This document shows, one piece after another, positions 20,212 through 28,262 of a stretch of DNA of 64,000 nt. Position numbers and translations under genes: made by a program. Source of the DNA: Flavobacterium alvei (lineage in GTDB: Bacteria > Bacteroidota > Bacteroidia > Flavobacteriales > Flavobacteriaceae); the NCBI RefSeq assembly GCF_002920895.1, contig NZ_PQVG01000004.1, positions 248,001 to 312,000 of the forward strand, in the 5' to 3' direction. The notes below the pieces were generated by a model. It was not told the DNA's origin, made no database searches, and saw nothing but the letters and a program-made list of their open reading frames with translations. The stretch's first letter is position 1; each line of letters begins with the position of its first letter.

Positions 20212-21501
20212 TTAATCTTCGTTTGATACGGTTATTCTTCCTATACGCAATCTAAAATCGGGTCTTTTATCATTCATAAAATCTATGAATGTCTCACTGT
20301 TTTCGGCTTTGGAGTAAACATTAGCAAAACCCACATTTCCATACCAATTTTCTAAATCTTCATTATTAGAATTGTTTTCAACAAAAATATTGCCTTTGCA
20401 AAGATTGAAATACATTTGCTCTAATTTTACTTTTTTAAGATTTAAATCATTAATTGCAATTTCTTTGCTCAACAATATAGCTGGATTAAAACCAGAAATA
20501 ACACTTTTCTTAAAGTCAATTGAAGCATTTTCGGCAACATAAACACCCTCTTTAATAAGTCCTGATTCTATATCCACTTTAACATTTTCACTATTGTTGA
20601 CCAATGTTAAATTTCGTGCTGAAACTAAAGTTTGTTTTTTAGTGAAATCTACCTCTTCTTGTTTGTCATAAGAACGGACATTCATGCATCTTGAACCGTT
20701 AGTACTAGTCAAATAAGAAGAGCGAATTGCCAATGAATTTTCGATAGTACATTGTGTTCCATAATTAAATTTATAGTCATCATTACTCGATTTAAAAGAG
20801 ATCAACTTGTTCAAATTAACTTCTCCTCCTAATATTTCAAATGAATCACCAGCAGAATAACTGACCATTATGTTTTCAAAGATAGTTTTGTTACCAACTC
20901 CCGCCAACAACAATCCATTAAAATTATTGAATCCCTTAATTTTAGCACCTGCATATTCTATTCTCACAAATCTTAAAACACCTGAATTGCTAGCTGAATT
21001 ATTACCACCATAATAAGATAAATTAGCATCTGTATCAAAATTTATTGCTGCCAAATTTCCAAATTTGTTAATCGGCGCATCACCAAGAATAATCACTCCA
21101 CCCCAATCACCTGCTTTTCTAACTACTTTATTAGACGTAAAAACTATCGGATCGGTTTCTAAACCATCGGCAACAATGGTAGCTCCTTTGGTAACGATTA
21201 GCGACGCTTTAGACTCGCTGTCTGCCATTATAACTGTTCCAGGCTCAATTGTTAAAACGGCATTGTTCATTAGATAAACATTACCTTGTAGTAAATACAC
21301 ATTTCTTTTATACAGTTTAGTATCAACCTTTATATAACCTGTTAGAATTTGACTTACATCATTATAAACCACTTTGTTTGGTTTAAATTCGGTCCAATTG
21401 TTTAACCAGCTTTTAAATCCTGTTATTCCTTTTTCTTGTTGTGCATTCATATCACAAACCACTAAAAGAAGTATGACGATTATTTTAATTAATTTTTTCA
21501 T
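20212..21501 (-). CDS. Secreted right-handed beta-helix protein of the spr operon
   Basis: 429 residues. It has an N-terminal signal peptide (MKKLIKIIVILLLVVCDMNAQ) and a long run of short strands with turn residues. Motifs include VLTIEPGTVIMA, GATIVADG, PIVFTSN and GDWGGVIILGDAP, typical of the T9SS-associated parallel beta-helix lipoprotein-like family found in Bacteroidetes. No enzyme active site is evident. It lies 91 bp upstream of sprC on the same strand, so it probably belongs to the spr transcript. A surface or periplasmic structural role is likely, but nothing in the sequence states it. No sorting domain is seen at the C-terminus. Confidence 0.75.
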   Translation of the reverse strand: MKKLIKIIVILLLVVCDMNAQQEKGITGFKSWLNNWTEFKPNKVVYNDVSQILTGYIKVDTKLYKRNVYLLQGNVYLMNNAVLTIEPGTVIMADSESKASLIVTKGATIVADGLETDPIVFTSNKVVRKAGDWGGVIILGDAPINKFGNLAAINFDTDANLSYYGGNNSASNSGVLRFVRIEYAGAKIKGFNNFNGLLLAGVGNKTIFENIMVSYSAGDSFEILGGEVNLNKLISFKSSNDDYKFNYGTQCTIENSLAIRSSYLTSTNGSRCMNVRSYDKQEEVDFTKKQTLVSARNLTLVNNSENVKVDIESGLIKEGVYVAENASIDFKKSVISGFNPAILLSKEIAINDLNLKKVKLEQMYFNLCKGNIFVENNSNNEDLENWYGNVGFANVYSKAENSETFIDFMNDKRPDFRLRIGRITVSNED

Positions 21502-21581
21502 GACTTATCAACTTTATATTTTCAACACTTACTCCTATTTTTTTAAATTCTAATAAGTGTTTTAATTTCGTTTTTTTCGTT

Positions 21582-22028
21582 TTACATATCATCAAATTCG
21601 TGTAGCGATTTCAATATGTTTTCATAAAACAGAATGGCTTTTATCAAATCGTCTTTATCACCATAAGGCAATATCTTTTTTTGATATTCGGCTGTATTAT
21701 CCAAATACTCTTTTGTATTCTCCTCTTGCCCTTCAAATGCCTTTCTGTATTCAGAGGTTTTTGGAATTCCAAAATCTTCCAAAGTAATACCCGGTTTTGT
21801 AGCCAATGAAATATAAGGCAATGTTTTAGCCAAAACGGCTACACGTTCTACGCACAATTCAATCAACTCTCCTTTTGGCAAACTGGACAACTCATTTTTA
21901 TCGTAATATTTTTTAATTATTGCTGTTCTGCTTATAATACTTAATGGAGCCTTCTTTTTATCTTGAGCAAAAGAAGCTGTTGAAATAAATAAAAATGCGA
22001 TACTGATATAAAGAATTTTAGCTTTCAT
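21582..22028 (-). CDS. Small secreted protein, first gene of the spr operon
   Basis: 148 residues, starting with a signal peptide (MKAKILYISIAFLFISTASFAQ). The mature part is mostly helical and charged (KKYYDKNELSSLPKGELIELCVERVAVLAKTLPYI). I do not recognise a named domain. A promoter lies 26 bp upstream and the next genes follow on the same strand, which makes it the leader gene of the spr operon. F. johnsoniae also has small genes of unknown role ahead of sprC, so this may be their counterpart. One cysteine in the mature part rules out an internal disulfide. Confidence 0.7.
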   Translation of the reverse strand: MKAKILYISIAFLFISTASFAQDKKKAPLSIISRTAIIKKYYDKNELSSLPKGELIELCVERVAVLAKTLPYISLATKPGITLEDFGIPKTSEYRKAFEGQEENTKEYLDNTAEYQKKILPYGDKDDLIKAILFYENILKSLHEFDDM

Positions 22029-22053
22029 AATTAATTAGATGTTTTATTTTAAA

Positions 22054-22083
22054 CAAATTTACAAAACAAAATTTAATCTGCAA
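22054..22083 (-). promoter_or_regulatory. Promoter of the spr operon
   Basis: Read on the minus strand, TTG (22081-22083) is followed by a 19-nt spacer and TAAATTTG (22054-22061). This matches the Bacteroidetes -33 TTG / -7 TAnnTTTG consensus perfectly. Transcription would start near 22048, giving a leader of about 20 nt before the ATG at 22028. Confidence 0.65.
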
Positions 22084-22145
22084 TTTTATTTAACACTAAA
22101 AATAAATAAATTACTACAAATGCTGAAAAAAAATACAAATAATCG

Positions 22146-22329
22146 AATAAATATGCTTTTTATCGGATATTTTGCGCCGATCTAAAAATAATTTAATAAG
22201 TTTAATTTGATTAAAAAAAATAAACTACTAACATTATGTTTTTAGTTATCAACAAATGTAATTTTAAAGCTACAAATTTTTAAGAAAGAAAAATATATCT
22301 AATAAATATGCGTTTTATCGAATATTTTG
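22146..22329. promoter_or_regulatory. Pair of 29-bp dyad repeats upstream of the spr operon
   Basis: Two direct copies, 22146-22174 and 22301-22329, match at 27 of 29 bases. Each contains the same dyad, AAATAT-N12-ATATTT. They lie 155 bp apart in the 456-bp divergent gap 22029-22484, which holds no gene and is otherwise AT-rich. They look like binding sites for a dimeric regulator or a nucleoid protein. Which of the two flanking transcripts they serve is not clear. Confidence 0.45.
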
Positions 22330-22472
22330 ACTCTATGAAACAAAAATTCAAGTCGCTACAAATCGTTTATTATTTAAAAAAAGATTAATTCATACTTTTT
22401 AGGTTCTAGTATATTAAATCAACAACAACGAAAACTTTGCCATCTAAATTTCGACACTAGACCAATTTCTTC

Positions 22473-22480
22473 TATATTTG
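22473..22480 (+). promoter_or_regulatory. -7 element of the delta-prime gene, leaderless start
   Basis: TATATTTG matches the TAnnTTTG -7 consensus and ends four bases before the ATG at 22485. Transcription would begin at or next to the start codon. No good TTG is placed at the usual -33 distance, so only the -7 box supports this site. Confidence 0.5.
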
Positions 22481-22484
22481 CCTT

Positions 22485-23633
22485 ATGCAGTTTTCAGAAA
22501 TTTTAGGGCAGGAACACATCAAAAATCATTTGACACGAAGTGCCGATTTAGGTAGAATTCCACACGCCCAATTGTTTGTCGGTCCCGAAGGATGTGGCGC
22601 TTTGCCAATGGCGATTGCCTATGCACAATATATTTTGTGCAACAATCAAAACGGAGAAAATTCGGGTGCCAACGAAAGTTGTAATGTTAAATTCCAAAAA
22701 TTATCGCATCCCGATTTGCATTTCGTTTATCCAACAGTAAGCACCGAAGATGTAAAAACAAAACCCAAAAGCATTGATTTCATTGCCGATTGGAGAGAAT
22801 TTGTAGCCCAAAATCCTTACGGAGGACTTTTCGATTGGTATTCTGTTTTAGGAGTTCAGAACAAGCAAGGCGAAATTCGGGTAGATGATGCACAGGAAAT
22901 CCTGAAATCACTTTCGCTAAAATCCTACGAAGGCGGTTATAAAATTATGATTGTTTGGATGGCCGATAAAATGAACACAGCAGCCTCCAACAAATTATTG
23001 AAATTATTAGAAGAACCGCCAGAAAAAACCATTTTCATCCTCATTTCCGAAAACGAAGAAGATATTATTCAAACGATTCGTTCGCGTTGTCAAGTTTTGC
23101 ATTTTATCGGTTTGAGCGAAAGTGTGATTAGTGAAACCTTAGTTTCTCGTGAAAACATCGATCCCAAAACGGCTACAAAAATCGCCCATCAAGCACAAGG
23201 AAATTTCAACAAAGCCTTGCATTTATTAAAAGACGACAACGACGAATTTCCGTTCGAAGAATGGTTCGTGGTTTGGGTTCGTGCGGCTTTCAAAGCCAAA
23301 GGAAATGCAGCGGTAATTGCCGATCTGATTCAATGGAGCGAACAAATTGCCACTTTGGGAAGAGAAACCCAAAAGAAATTCCTGCAATTTTGTATCGATA
23401 TTTTTCGTCAAGCTTTGCTACACAATTATGAAACATCGAGTTTGGTATATATGGAACCCGCCGTCGAAGGCTTTACAATTGCAAAATTTGCACCTTTTGT
23501 AAACGGAAACAACATTCACGAAATATTTCAAGAATTGTCTGATGCCATTTATCATATCGAGCGCAACGGAAATGCTAAAATAATCCTGACCGATTTATCA
23601 ATAAAATTGACTCGTTTAATCCACAAAAAATAA
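22485..23633 (+). CDS. holB: DNA polymerase III clamp-loader subunit delta-prime
   Basis: 382 residues. The N-terminus (FSEILGQEHIKNHLTRSADLGRIPHAQLFVGPEGCGALPMA) is that of the clamp-loader AAA+ family. The P-loop position reads GPEGCGALP without the catalytic Lys-Thr, as expected for delta-prime, which does not hydrolyse ATP. Other visible marks are KIMIVWMADKMNTAASNKLLKLLEEPPEKT and TIRSRCQ, the SRC motif of delta-prime. The C-terminal third is the collar domain. The protein helps open and load the beta clamp. It is the first of a run of three closely spaced plus-strand genes and appears to be transcribed without a 5' leader. Confidence 0.92.
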   Translation: MQFSEILGQEHIKNHLTRSADLGRIPHAQLFVGPEGCGALPMAIAYAQYILCNNQNGENSGANESCNVKFQKLSHPDLHFVYPTVSTEDVKTKPKSIDFIADWREFVAQNPYGGLFDWYSVLGVQNKQGEIRVDDAQEILKSLSLKSYEGGYKIMIVWMADKMNTAASNKLLKLLEEPPEKTIFILISENEEDIIQTIRSRCQVLHFIGLSESVISETLVSRENIDPKTATKIAHQAQGNFNKALHLLKDDNDEFPFEEWFVVWVRAAFKAKGNAAVIADLIQWSEQIATLGRETQKKFLQFCIDIFRQALLHNYETSSLVYMEPAVEGFTIAKFAPFVNGNNIHEIFQELSDAIYHIERNGNAKIILTDLSIKLTRLIHKK

Positions 23634-23636
23634 GTT

Positions 23637-24020
23637 ATGAATAATACTGCCTCCATTTTGCTTCTCGTTTTTTTGGCTCTTACTTTTATACAATCGGCTT
23701 ACGAAAAAATATTTTATTGGCAAGAAAACATCGATTGGCTCAAAGAACACTTTTCTAAAACTAGACTCAAAAATCTAGTCAATCCCTCGCTAATTCTTCT
23801 CGTTATTTTTGAACTTATTTCAGGTATTTTATCTGTTGTAGGTATCATCGAACTTTTAGTCAACAACGGTAGAACTTTTGGTTTTTATGGAGCCATTTTT
23901 TCAAGTATCACCCTACTGATGATGCTTTTCGGTCAGCGATTAGCCAAAGATTATGACGGCGCCAGAACCATCGTTATTTACTTTATTCCAGCAGTAATGG
24001 CGGTCTATTGGCTGAATTAG
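23637..24020 (+). CDS. DoxX-like inner-membrane protein
   Basis: 127 residues with four hydrophobic segments (about 5-20, 48-72, 80-98 and 108-126) and an early QSAYEKIFYW stretch typical of DoxX/DoxD-like proteins. These are small integral membrane proteins, sometimes linked to redox or thiol stress; their reaction is often unknown. The gene begins three bases after the delta-prime stop codon, so it is probably co-transcribed and coupled to it. Family assignment is from hydropathy and the N-terminal motif. Confidence 0.65.
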   Translation: MNNTASILLLVFLALTFIQSAYEKIFYWQENIDWLKEHFSKTRLKNLVNPSLILLVIFELISGILSVVGIIELLVNNGRTFGFYGAIFSSITLLMMLFGQRLAKDYDGARTIVIYFIPAVMAVYWLN

Positions 24021-24047
24021 AAATTAATTTAATTTACCACATAAACT

Positions 24048-24557
24048 ATGACTCCAAAACATCCTTCAGATTCCTTGACGATACTAACGGATTTAGTTTT
24101 GCCAAGCGAAACCAACGCTTTGAACAACCTTTTTGGTGGCGAATTATTGGCTCGAATGGATCGTGCTGCCAGTATTTCAGCAGGAAGACATTCGCGCAGA
24201 ATTGCGGTAACGGTTTCGGTAAACCACGTAGCTTTCAACAAGGCCATTCCACTGGGAAGTGTTGTCATTATTGAGGCAAAAGTATCCAGAGCTTTCAAAA
24301 CTTCGATGGAAATTTATATTGATGTTTGGATTGAAGACCGAGAATCTGGCGAAAGAATCAAATCGAACGAAGCGATTTATACTTTCGTTGCCGTGGACGA
24401 AACCGGAAAACCCGTTGAAGTTCCGCACATTATTCCCGAAACCAAACTGGAACAGCACCGTTTTGATGATGCCTTGAGAAGAAAACAATTGAGCCTCGTC
24501 TTGGCCGGAAAATTGAATCCTCACGAAGCCACGGAATTGAAAGCTTTGTTTATATGA
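24048..24557 (+). CDS. Acyl-CoA thioesterase, hotdog fold
   Basis: 169 residues. The signature NALNNLFGGELLARMDRAASISAGRHS, followed by VTVSVNHVAFNKAIPLGSVV, is that of the YciA/BACH acyl-CoA thioesterases. In these the N-x-x-x-x-x-FGG-x-x-x-x-x-x-D segment forms the catalytic helix. They hydrolyse acyl-CoA to free acid and CoA as hexameric hotdog enzymes. Length fits a single-domain family member. It is 27 bp after the DoxX gene and probably ends that operon. Substrate chain length cannot be read from sequence. Confidence 0.87.
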   Translation: MTPKHPSDSLTILTDLVLPSETNALNNLFGGELLARMDRAASISAGRHSRRIAVTVSVNHVAFNKAIPLGSVVIIEAKVSRAFKTSMEIYIDVWIEDRESGERIKSNEAIYTFVAVDETGKPVEVPHIIPETKLEQHRFDDALRRKQLSLVLAGKLNPHEATELKALFI

Positions 24558-24564
24558 AACCTTA

Positions 24565-24572
24565 TATATTTG
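24565..24572 (+). promoter_or_regulatory. -7 element upstream of the HEPN-like gene
   Basis: TATATTTG matches the TAnnTTTG box. A TTG at 24546-24548 is the best -33 candidate, although the 16-nt spacer is short. The expected leader is about 40 nt before the ATG at 24616. It suggests that this gene is transcribed on its own rather than with the thioesterase operon. Confidence 0.4.
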
Positions 24573-24615
24573 TTAGAGCTATAAATTAATTTATAATTAA
24601 CCTAAAAAATTAAAA

Positions 24616-25161
24616 ATGCCTAATTTATTTTTTGCTAAAGAAGAATTAAAATTTGCCAAAGAAGCTCTTGAACAATTTAAAAACACCAAAGAATTTTTAC
24701 CCAATAGTAAACATTGGACAGATTTTTTAATACATTTAGAATTATCATTTATAAAAGCAGAAAGAGGTTCTCAGGATATAAAAAATATTTTTATTCCTTT
24801 CCAAGGAAAATATAAAAAAATTAGAAAAATTGACCCTGTTCTTTCTTACTTAAAGAATGCTAGAGATGCTGTATCTCACGGATTAGAAACAATAGTGGAT
24901 TTAGAAATTGTAAGTAAAAAAGTTGTAGATAAAATACAGTTATCAAGACTTGATGAAAATGGTAATGTTATTGAAATTACTGAACATCCAATGTTTCCTG
25001 CTAGAATAAAACTCAAAACATTTACTATAAACGGTCAGATTTGGAATCCTCCTACATATCATAGAGGAAAAAGATTGATATATGACAAAGAACCTTTAGA
25101 ATCTGCAAATTTAGCACTGCACTTTTATGAAAATTTTATAAATGAAATTGAGAAACTTTAG
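24616..25161 (+). CDS. Uncharacterised HEPN-like protein
   Basis: 181 residues, more AT-rich than its neighbours. The first half is all-helical (FFAKEELKFAKEALEQFKNTKEF) and leads to DPVLSYLKNARDAVSHGLE at about residues 75-93. The RDAVSH piece fits the R-x4-H motif of HEPN ribonucleases, and the surrounding helix resembles that of HEPN-like hypothetical proteins. The second half is beta-rich (KIQLSRLDENGNVIEITEHP) with no recognised domain. HEPN proteins often act in RNA cleavage in toxin-antitoxin or defence systems. No antitoxin partner is next to it, so an orphan or housekeeping role is equally possible. It is wedged between the thioesterase operon and recA and may be an acquired gene. 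Confidence 0.5.
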   Translation: MPNLFFAKEELKFAKEALEQFKNTKEFLPNSKHWTDFLIHLELSFIKAERGSQDIKNIFIPFQGKYKKIRKIDPVLSYLKNARDAVSHGLETIVDLEIVSKKVVDKIQLSRLDENGNVIEITEHPMFPARIKLKTFTINGQIWNPPTYHRGKRLIYDKEPLESANLALHFYENFINEIEKL

Positions 25162-25250
25162 ACTCTTTTTGATATATAAAATTGCTTGTCATTGCAAAAA
25201 TGGATATTATTCCCTCATTTAAATTATTAAAATTCCCCAAAAAATTCCCC

Positions 25251-25280
25251 TTGCTTCTTCCAAAAAAAGAAGTATTTTTA
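25251..25280 (+). promoter_or_regulatory. Probable recA promoter
   Basis: TTG (25251-25253), a 19-nt spacer, then TATTTTTA (25273-25280), one base off TAnnTTTG. This leaves a leader of about 30 nt before the ATG at 25316. No SOS-box-like palindrome is obvious. Confidence 0.4.
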
Positions 25281-25315
25281 CCAAAGATAAGTACCAAAAA
25301 TAAATCAAAGAAAAG

Positions 25316-26320
25316 ATGAGTTCAGAAAAAGAAGCCAAATTAAAAGCGTTACAACTTACCCTTGACAAACTAGATAAAACCTACGGAAAAGGCACCGTAA
25401 TGAAAATGGGCGACAAAGCCATCGAAGAAGTAGAAACCATTTCTTCAGGTTCATTGGGAGTCGATTTGGCCTTGGGAGTTGGCGGTTATCCAAAAGGAAG
25501 AGTGATCGAAATATACGGTCCAGAATCTTCAGGAAAAACAACCTTGACATTGCACGCCATTGCCGAAGCTCAAAAAGCAGGAGGAATTGCCGCTTTTATA
25601 GATGCTGAACACGCTTTCGACAGAAATTATGCTGAAAAATTAGGCGTTGACATCGAAAACTTAATCATTTCGCAACCAGACAACGGAGAACAAGCCTTGG
25701 AAATTGCCGAGAACTTGATTCGTTCCGGCGCCATTGATATCGTCGTGATTGACTCGGTTGCTGCATTGACTCCAAAAAGCGAAATCGAAGGCGAAATGGG
25801 AGATTCTAAAATGGGTCTTCACGCTCGTTTGATGTCGCAAGCCTTGAGAAAACTAACTGGAACCATCAGCAAAACCAATTGTACGGTTTTCTTCATCAAC
25901 CAGTTGAGAGAGAAAATTGGCGTAATGTTCGGAAATCCAGAAACGACTACGGGTGGAAATGCCTTGAAGTTTTATGCTTCGGTACGTTTGGATATTCGTC
26001 GTTCAACACAAATCAAAGATGGCGAAAACGTATTGGGTAACAGAACAAAAGTTAAAATCGTTAAAAATAAAGTCGCTCCGCCTTTCAAAACTGCCGAATT
26101 TGATATTATGTACGGCGAAGGAATTTCGAAAACAGGAGAAATCTTAGATTTGGCCGTTGAATTTGAAATCATCAAAAAAGCGGGTTCTTGGTTCAGTTAT
26201 GGCGATACCAAACTAGGGCAAGGTCGCGATGCCGTGAAAGCTTTAATAAAAGACAATCCAGAATTGGCCGATGAATTAGAAGAAAAAATCAAAGCTAAGA
26301 TTAAAGAAAATAATGCTTAA
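25316..26320 (+). CDS. recA: Recombinase RecA
   Basis: 334 residues, the usual RecA length. Visible landmarks: Walker [10 protein letters not shown] at about residues 62-70, [10 protein letters not shown], Walker B-like [24 protein letters not shown], the L2-region [20 protein letters not shown] and [12 protein letters not shown]. RecA forms filaments on single-stranded DNA, catalyses strand exchange and stimulates LexA-type cleavage. With dprA nearby, it would also act in natural transformation, where DprA loads RecA on incoming strands. It is a single gene with its own promoter and a strong terminator directly after it. Confidence 0.98.
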   Translation: MSSEKEAKLKALQLTLDKLDKTYGKGTVMKMGDKAIEEVETISSGSLGVDLALGVGGYPKGRVIEIYGPESSGKTTLTLHAIAEAQKAGGIAAFIDAEHAFDRNYAEKLGVDIENLIISQPDNGEQALEIAENLIRSGAIDIVVIDSVAALTPKSEIEGEMGDSKMGLHARLMSQALRKLTGTISKTNCTVFFINQLREKIGVMFGNPETTTGGNALKFYASVRLDIRRSTQIKDGENVLGNRTKVKIVKNKVAPPFKTAEFDIMYGEGISKTGEILDLAVEFEIIKKAGSWFSYGDTKLGQGRDAVKALIKDNPELADELEEKIKAKIKENNA

Positions 26321-26326
26321 AATTAG

Positions 26327-26360
26327 AAAAGAGTCTCGCAAATGTGAGACTCTTTTTTTT
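26327..26360 (+). terminator. recA terminator, bidirectional
   Basis: An 11-bp stem (AAAAGAGTCTC at 26327-26337 with its complement at 26346-26356), an 8-nt loop and a T run to 26360. The A run on the left also makes it work for the convergent plsC gene on the minus strand. Confidence 0.85.
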
Positions 26361-26363
26361 ATT

Positions 26364-27110
26364 CTATTTCTTCTTCTGAAAATCCAATAATTGTGTGTGA
26401 ATGGTATTCCAAGATTGGTCTTTGAGACTGTTTTTATCTGCCATTGTTTTTCCTTCCGTTTCAATAAAAGAATGCACTTTTACCCTCATAATTCCTGGAC
26501 TTCCACTCAAAAAAGTAAAAGAAAAACGTTCTTTATTGTCTCCAAAAGTCATTGGGACAATAGGCAATTGATGTTCGATAGCCAATCGGAATGCACCATC
26601 CTTGAAATAATCTAAAAGTATCGATTCGTCATTAGGAACACCTCCTTCGGGAAAAATACAAATACTAAGTCCTTGATTAATTCTTTTTTGGGCACGTTCA
26701 AAAACGCCGTGTTTGCTTCTGGAACTCAATCTATCGACCAAAATGCAGGTTCGTTTGTAGAAAAATCCAAAAATCGGAATTTTGACCAACTCTTTTTTTC
26801 CCACAAAAACAAAGGGTTTTCTAACCGTAGCAAGCATCAGCATAATGTCAGCCATCGAAGTGTGATTGGCGATAAGCATATAACTTTGATTCTTTTCGAA
26901 TTCCTGTTCTCGTTCGATTTTATAATAAAACCCCATTCCGAAAAGAATAAATTTTGCCCAAATTCTCGCCATTTTAAAGAAGTAAGGATAACCCCTTTCA
27001 GTCAAAATAGACAACACCAAAAAAGGAAGCATCACCAAAATAGGAATAGCCATCAAGACATAAAACCAAACCCGCCAAAGCGCCCAAAAAACAATTTTTA
27101 TTCCTCTCAT
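26364..27110 (-). CDS. 1-acyl-sn-glycerol-3-phosphate acyltransferase (PlsC family)
   Basis: 248 residues. An N-terminal membrane anchor (VFWALWRVWFYVLMAIPILVMLPFLVL) precedes the acyltransferase motifs NHTSMAD (NHxxxxD) and FPEGGVPN (the FPEG box). The enzyme transfers an acyl chain to lysophosphatidate at the inner membrane to make phosphatidate. The frame could begin nine bases upstream at a TTG, but the ATG at 27110 (MRGIKIVFW) is preferred. A -7 promoter box lies at 27117-27124, which would put that TTG upstream of the transcript. It is convergent with recA and shares its terminator. Confidence 0.88.
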   Translation of the reverse strand: MRGIKIVFWALWRVWFYVLMAIPILVMLPFLVLSILTERGYPYFFKMARIWAKFILFGMGFYYKIEREQEFEKNQSYMLIANHTSMADIMLMLATVRKPFVFVGKKELVKIPIFGFFYKRTCILVDRLSSRSKHGVFERAQKRINQGLSICIFPEGGVPNDESILLDYFKDGAFRLAIEHQLPIVPMTFGDNKERFSFTFLSGSPGIMRVKVHSFIETEGKTMADKNSLKDQSWNTIHTQLLDFQKKK

Positions 27111-27116
27111 AGTTTT

Positions 27117-27124
27117 CAAAAGTA
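27117..27124 (-). promoter_or_regulatory. -7 element of plsC
   Basis: On the minus strand this reads TACTTTTG, a perfect TAnnTTTG box, ending six bases before the ATG at 27110. The transcript would be nearly leaderless. No TTG is seen at the right distance. Confidence 0.4.
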
Positions 27125-27155
27125 AGTAAAACTATGCTATTATTTATAAAAGCAT

Positions 27156-27163
27156 TAAATTTG
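27156..27163 (+). promoter_or_regulatory. -7 element of trpS
   Basis: TAAATTTG fits the TAnnTTTG consensus and would give a leader of about 55 nt before trpS. No TTG is placed well for -33. No leader peptide or tryptophan-codon attenuator is visible in the leader. Confidence 0.4.
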
Positions 27164-27225
27164 AAAACTTTTAAGAAATTAAAACAATAATCATTGCAAC
27201 CTTTGCGGTCAAGAAAAAAAATATA

Positions 27226-28197
27226 ATGGCAAAAATACTCACTGGCGTTCAAAGCACCGGAACACCACACTTAGGAAACTTACTGGGCGCAATTATTCCC
27301 GCTATCGAATTATCCAAAAATCCCGCAAACGAATCCTTTCTTTTCATCGCCGATTTGCATTCGATAACCCAAATAAAAGATGGTAAAACATTAAGAGCCA
27401 ATACATATAGCACCGCTGCTGCTTGGTTGGCTTGTGGTTTGGATGTAAATAAAGTAGTTTTTTACCGTCAATCCGATGTGGCGCAAACGGCGGAGTTGTC
27501 TTGGTATTTGAGTTGTTTTTTTCCATTTCAAAGGTTGACCTTGGCGCACTCTTTCAAAGACAAATCCGATAGATTAGAAGACGTCAACGCAGGATTATTT
27601 TCGTATCCAATGCTGATGGCTGCCGATATTTTGTTGTATGATGCCGAATTTGTTCCTGTTGGAAAAGACCAATTGCAACATTTAGAAATCACTCGTGACG
27701 TGGCTTCTCGTTTTAATCATCAAATGGGGGAAACCTTCGTGCTTCCAGAAGCCAAAATTCAAGAAGACAGTATGTTGATTCCGGGAACGAATGGCGGAAA
27801 AATGAGTAAATCGGCCAACAACATCATCAATATTTTCTTGGACGACAAAGCCTTGCGCAAACAAATAATGAGCATCGAAACGGACAGCACACCGCTTGAA
27901 GCTCCTAAAAATCCAGATACTTGCAATTGTTTTACTATTTATTCATTATTGGCCAATGAAGAACAATTGGAACAAATGAGAGCTAATTATTTGGGTGGCA
28001 ATTACGGTTACGGTCACGCCAAACAAGCTCTGTTTGAACTAATCGTAGAAAAATTCAAAACCGAAAGAGAAAAATACAATTACTACATCAACAACCTTGC
28101 AGAAGTTGATGCCTTATTAAAAATTGGTGCCGAAAAAGCTGGAGTTGTCGCCAGTGGCGTTTTGGCAAGAGTGAGAGAGAAATTGGGGTTTGAGTAA
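27226..28197 (+). CDS. trpS: Tryptophan--tRNA ligase
   Basis: 323 residues, normal for bacterial TrpRS. The class I motifs are present: PHLGN, the HIGH equivalent, near residue 15, and GGKMSKSANN near residue 190. GVQSTGTPHLGNLLGA and FIADLHSIT are further TrpRS signatures. It charges tRNA-Trp with tryptophan. The gene stands alone, preceded by its own -7 box and followed by a strong terminator shared with the convergent dprA. TyrRS is excluded by the ADLHSIT and GNxxGA contexts. Confidence 0.96.
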   Translation: MAKILTGVQSTGTPHLGNLLGAIIPAIELSKNPANESFLFIADLHSITQIKDGKTLRANTYSTAAAWLACGLDVNKVVFYRQSDVAQTAELSWYLSCFFPFQRLTLAHSFKDKSDRLEDVNAGLFSYPMLMAADILLYDAEFVPVGKDQLQHLEITRDVASRFNHQMGETFVLPEAKIQEDSMLIPGTNGGKMSKSANNIINIFLDDKALRKQIMSIETDSTPLEAPKNPDTCNCFTIYSLLANEEQLEQMRANYLGGNYGYGHAKQALFELIVEKFKTEREKYNYYINNLAEVDALLKIGAEKAGVVASGVLARVREKLGFE

Positions 28198-28203
28198 AAA
28201 AAT

Positions 28204-28260
28204 AACCGCAGATTCGCAGATTATAATAACAATTTAAAAAATCTGCGAATCTGCGGTTTT
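28204..28260. terminator. Bidirectional terminator between trpS and dprA
   Basis: A perfect 19-bp stem (28204-28222 with 28240-28258) around a 17-nt AT-rich loop, with T runs on both sides. CGCAGATT occurs twice in tandem in each arm. It lies between two convergent genes and ends both. Confidence 0.85.
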
Positions 28261-28262
28261 AT

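Noticed and set aside
22485-22640. Missing P-loop lysine in the clamp-loader gene as a sign of a pseudogene.
   Set aside because: Delta-prime subunits naturally lack a working Walker A; the frame is intact and the SRC motif is kept.
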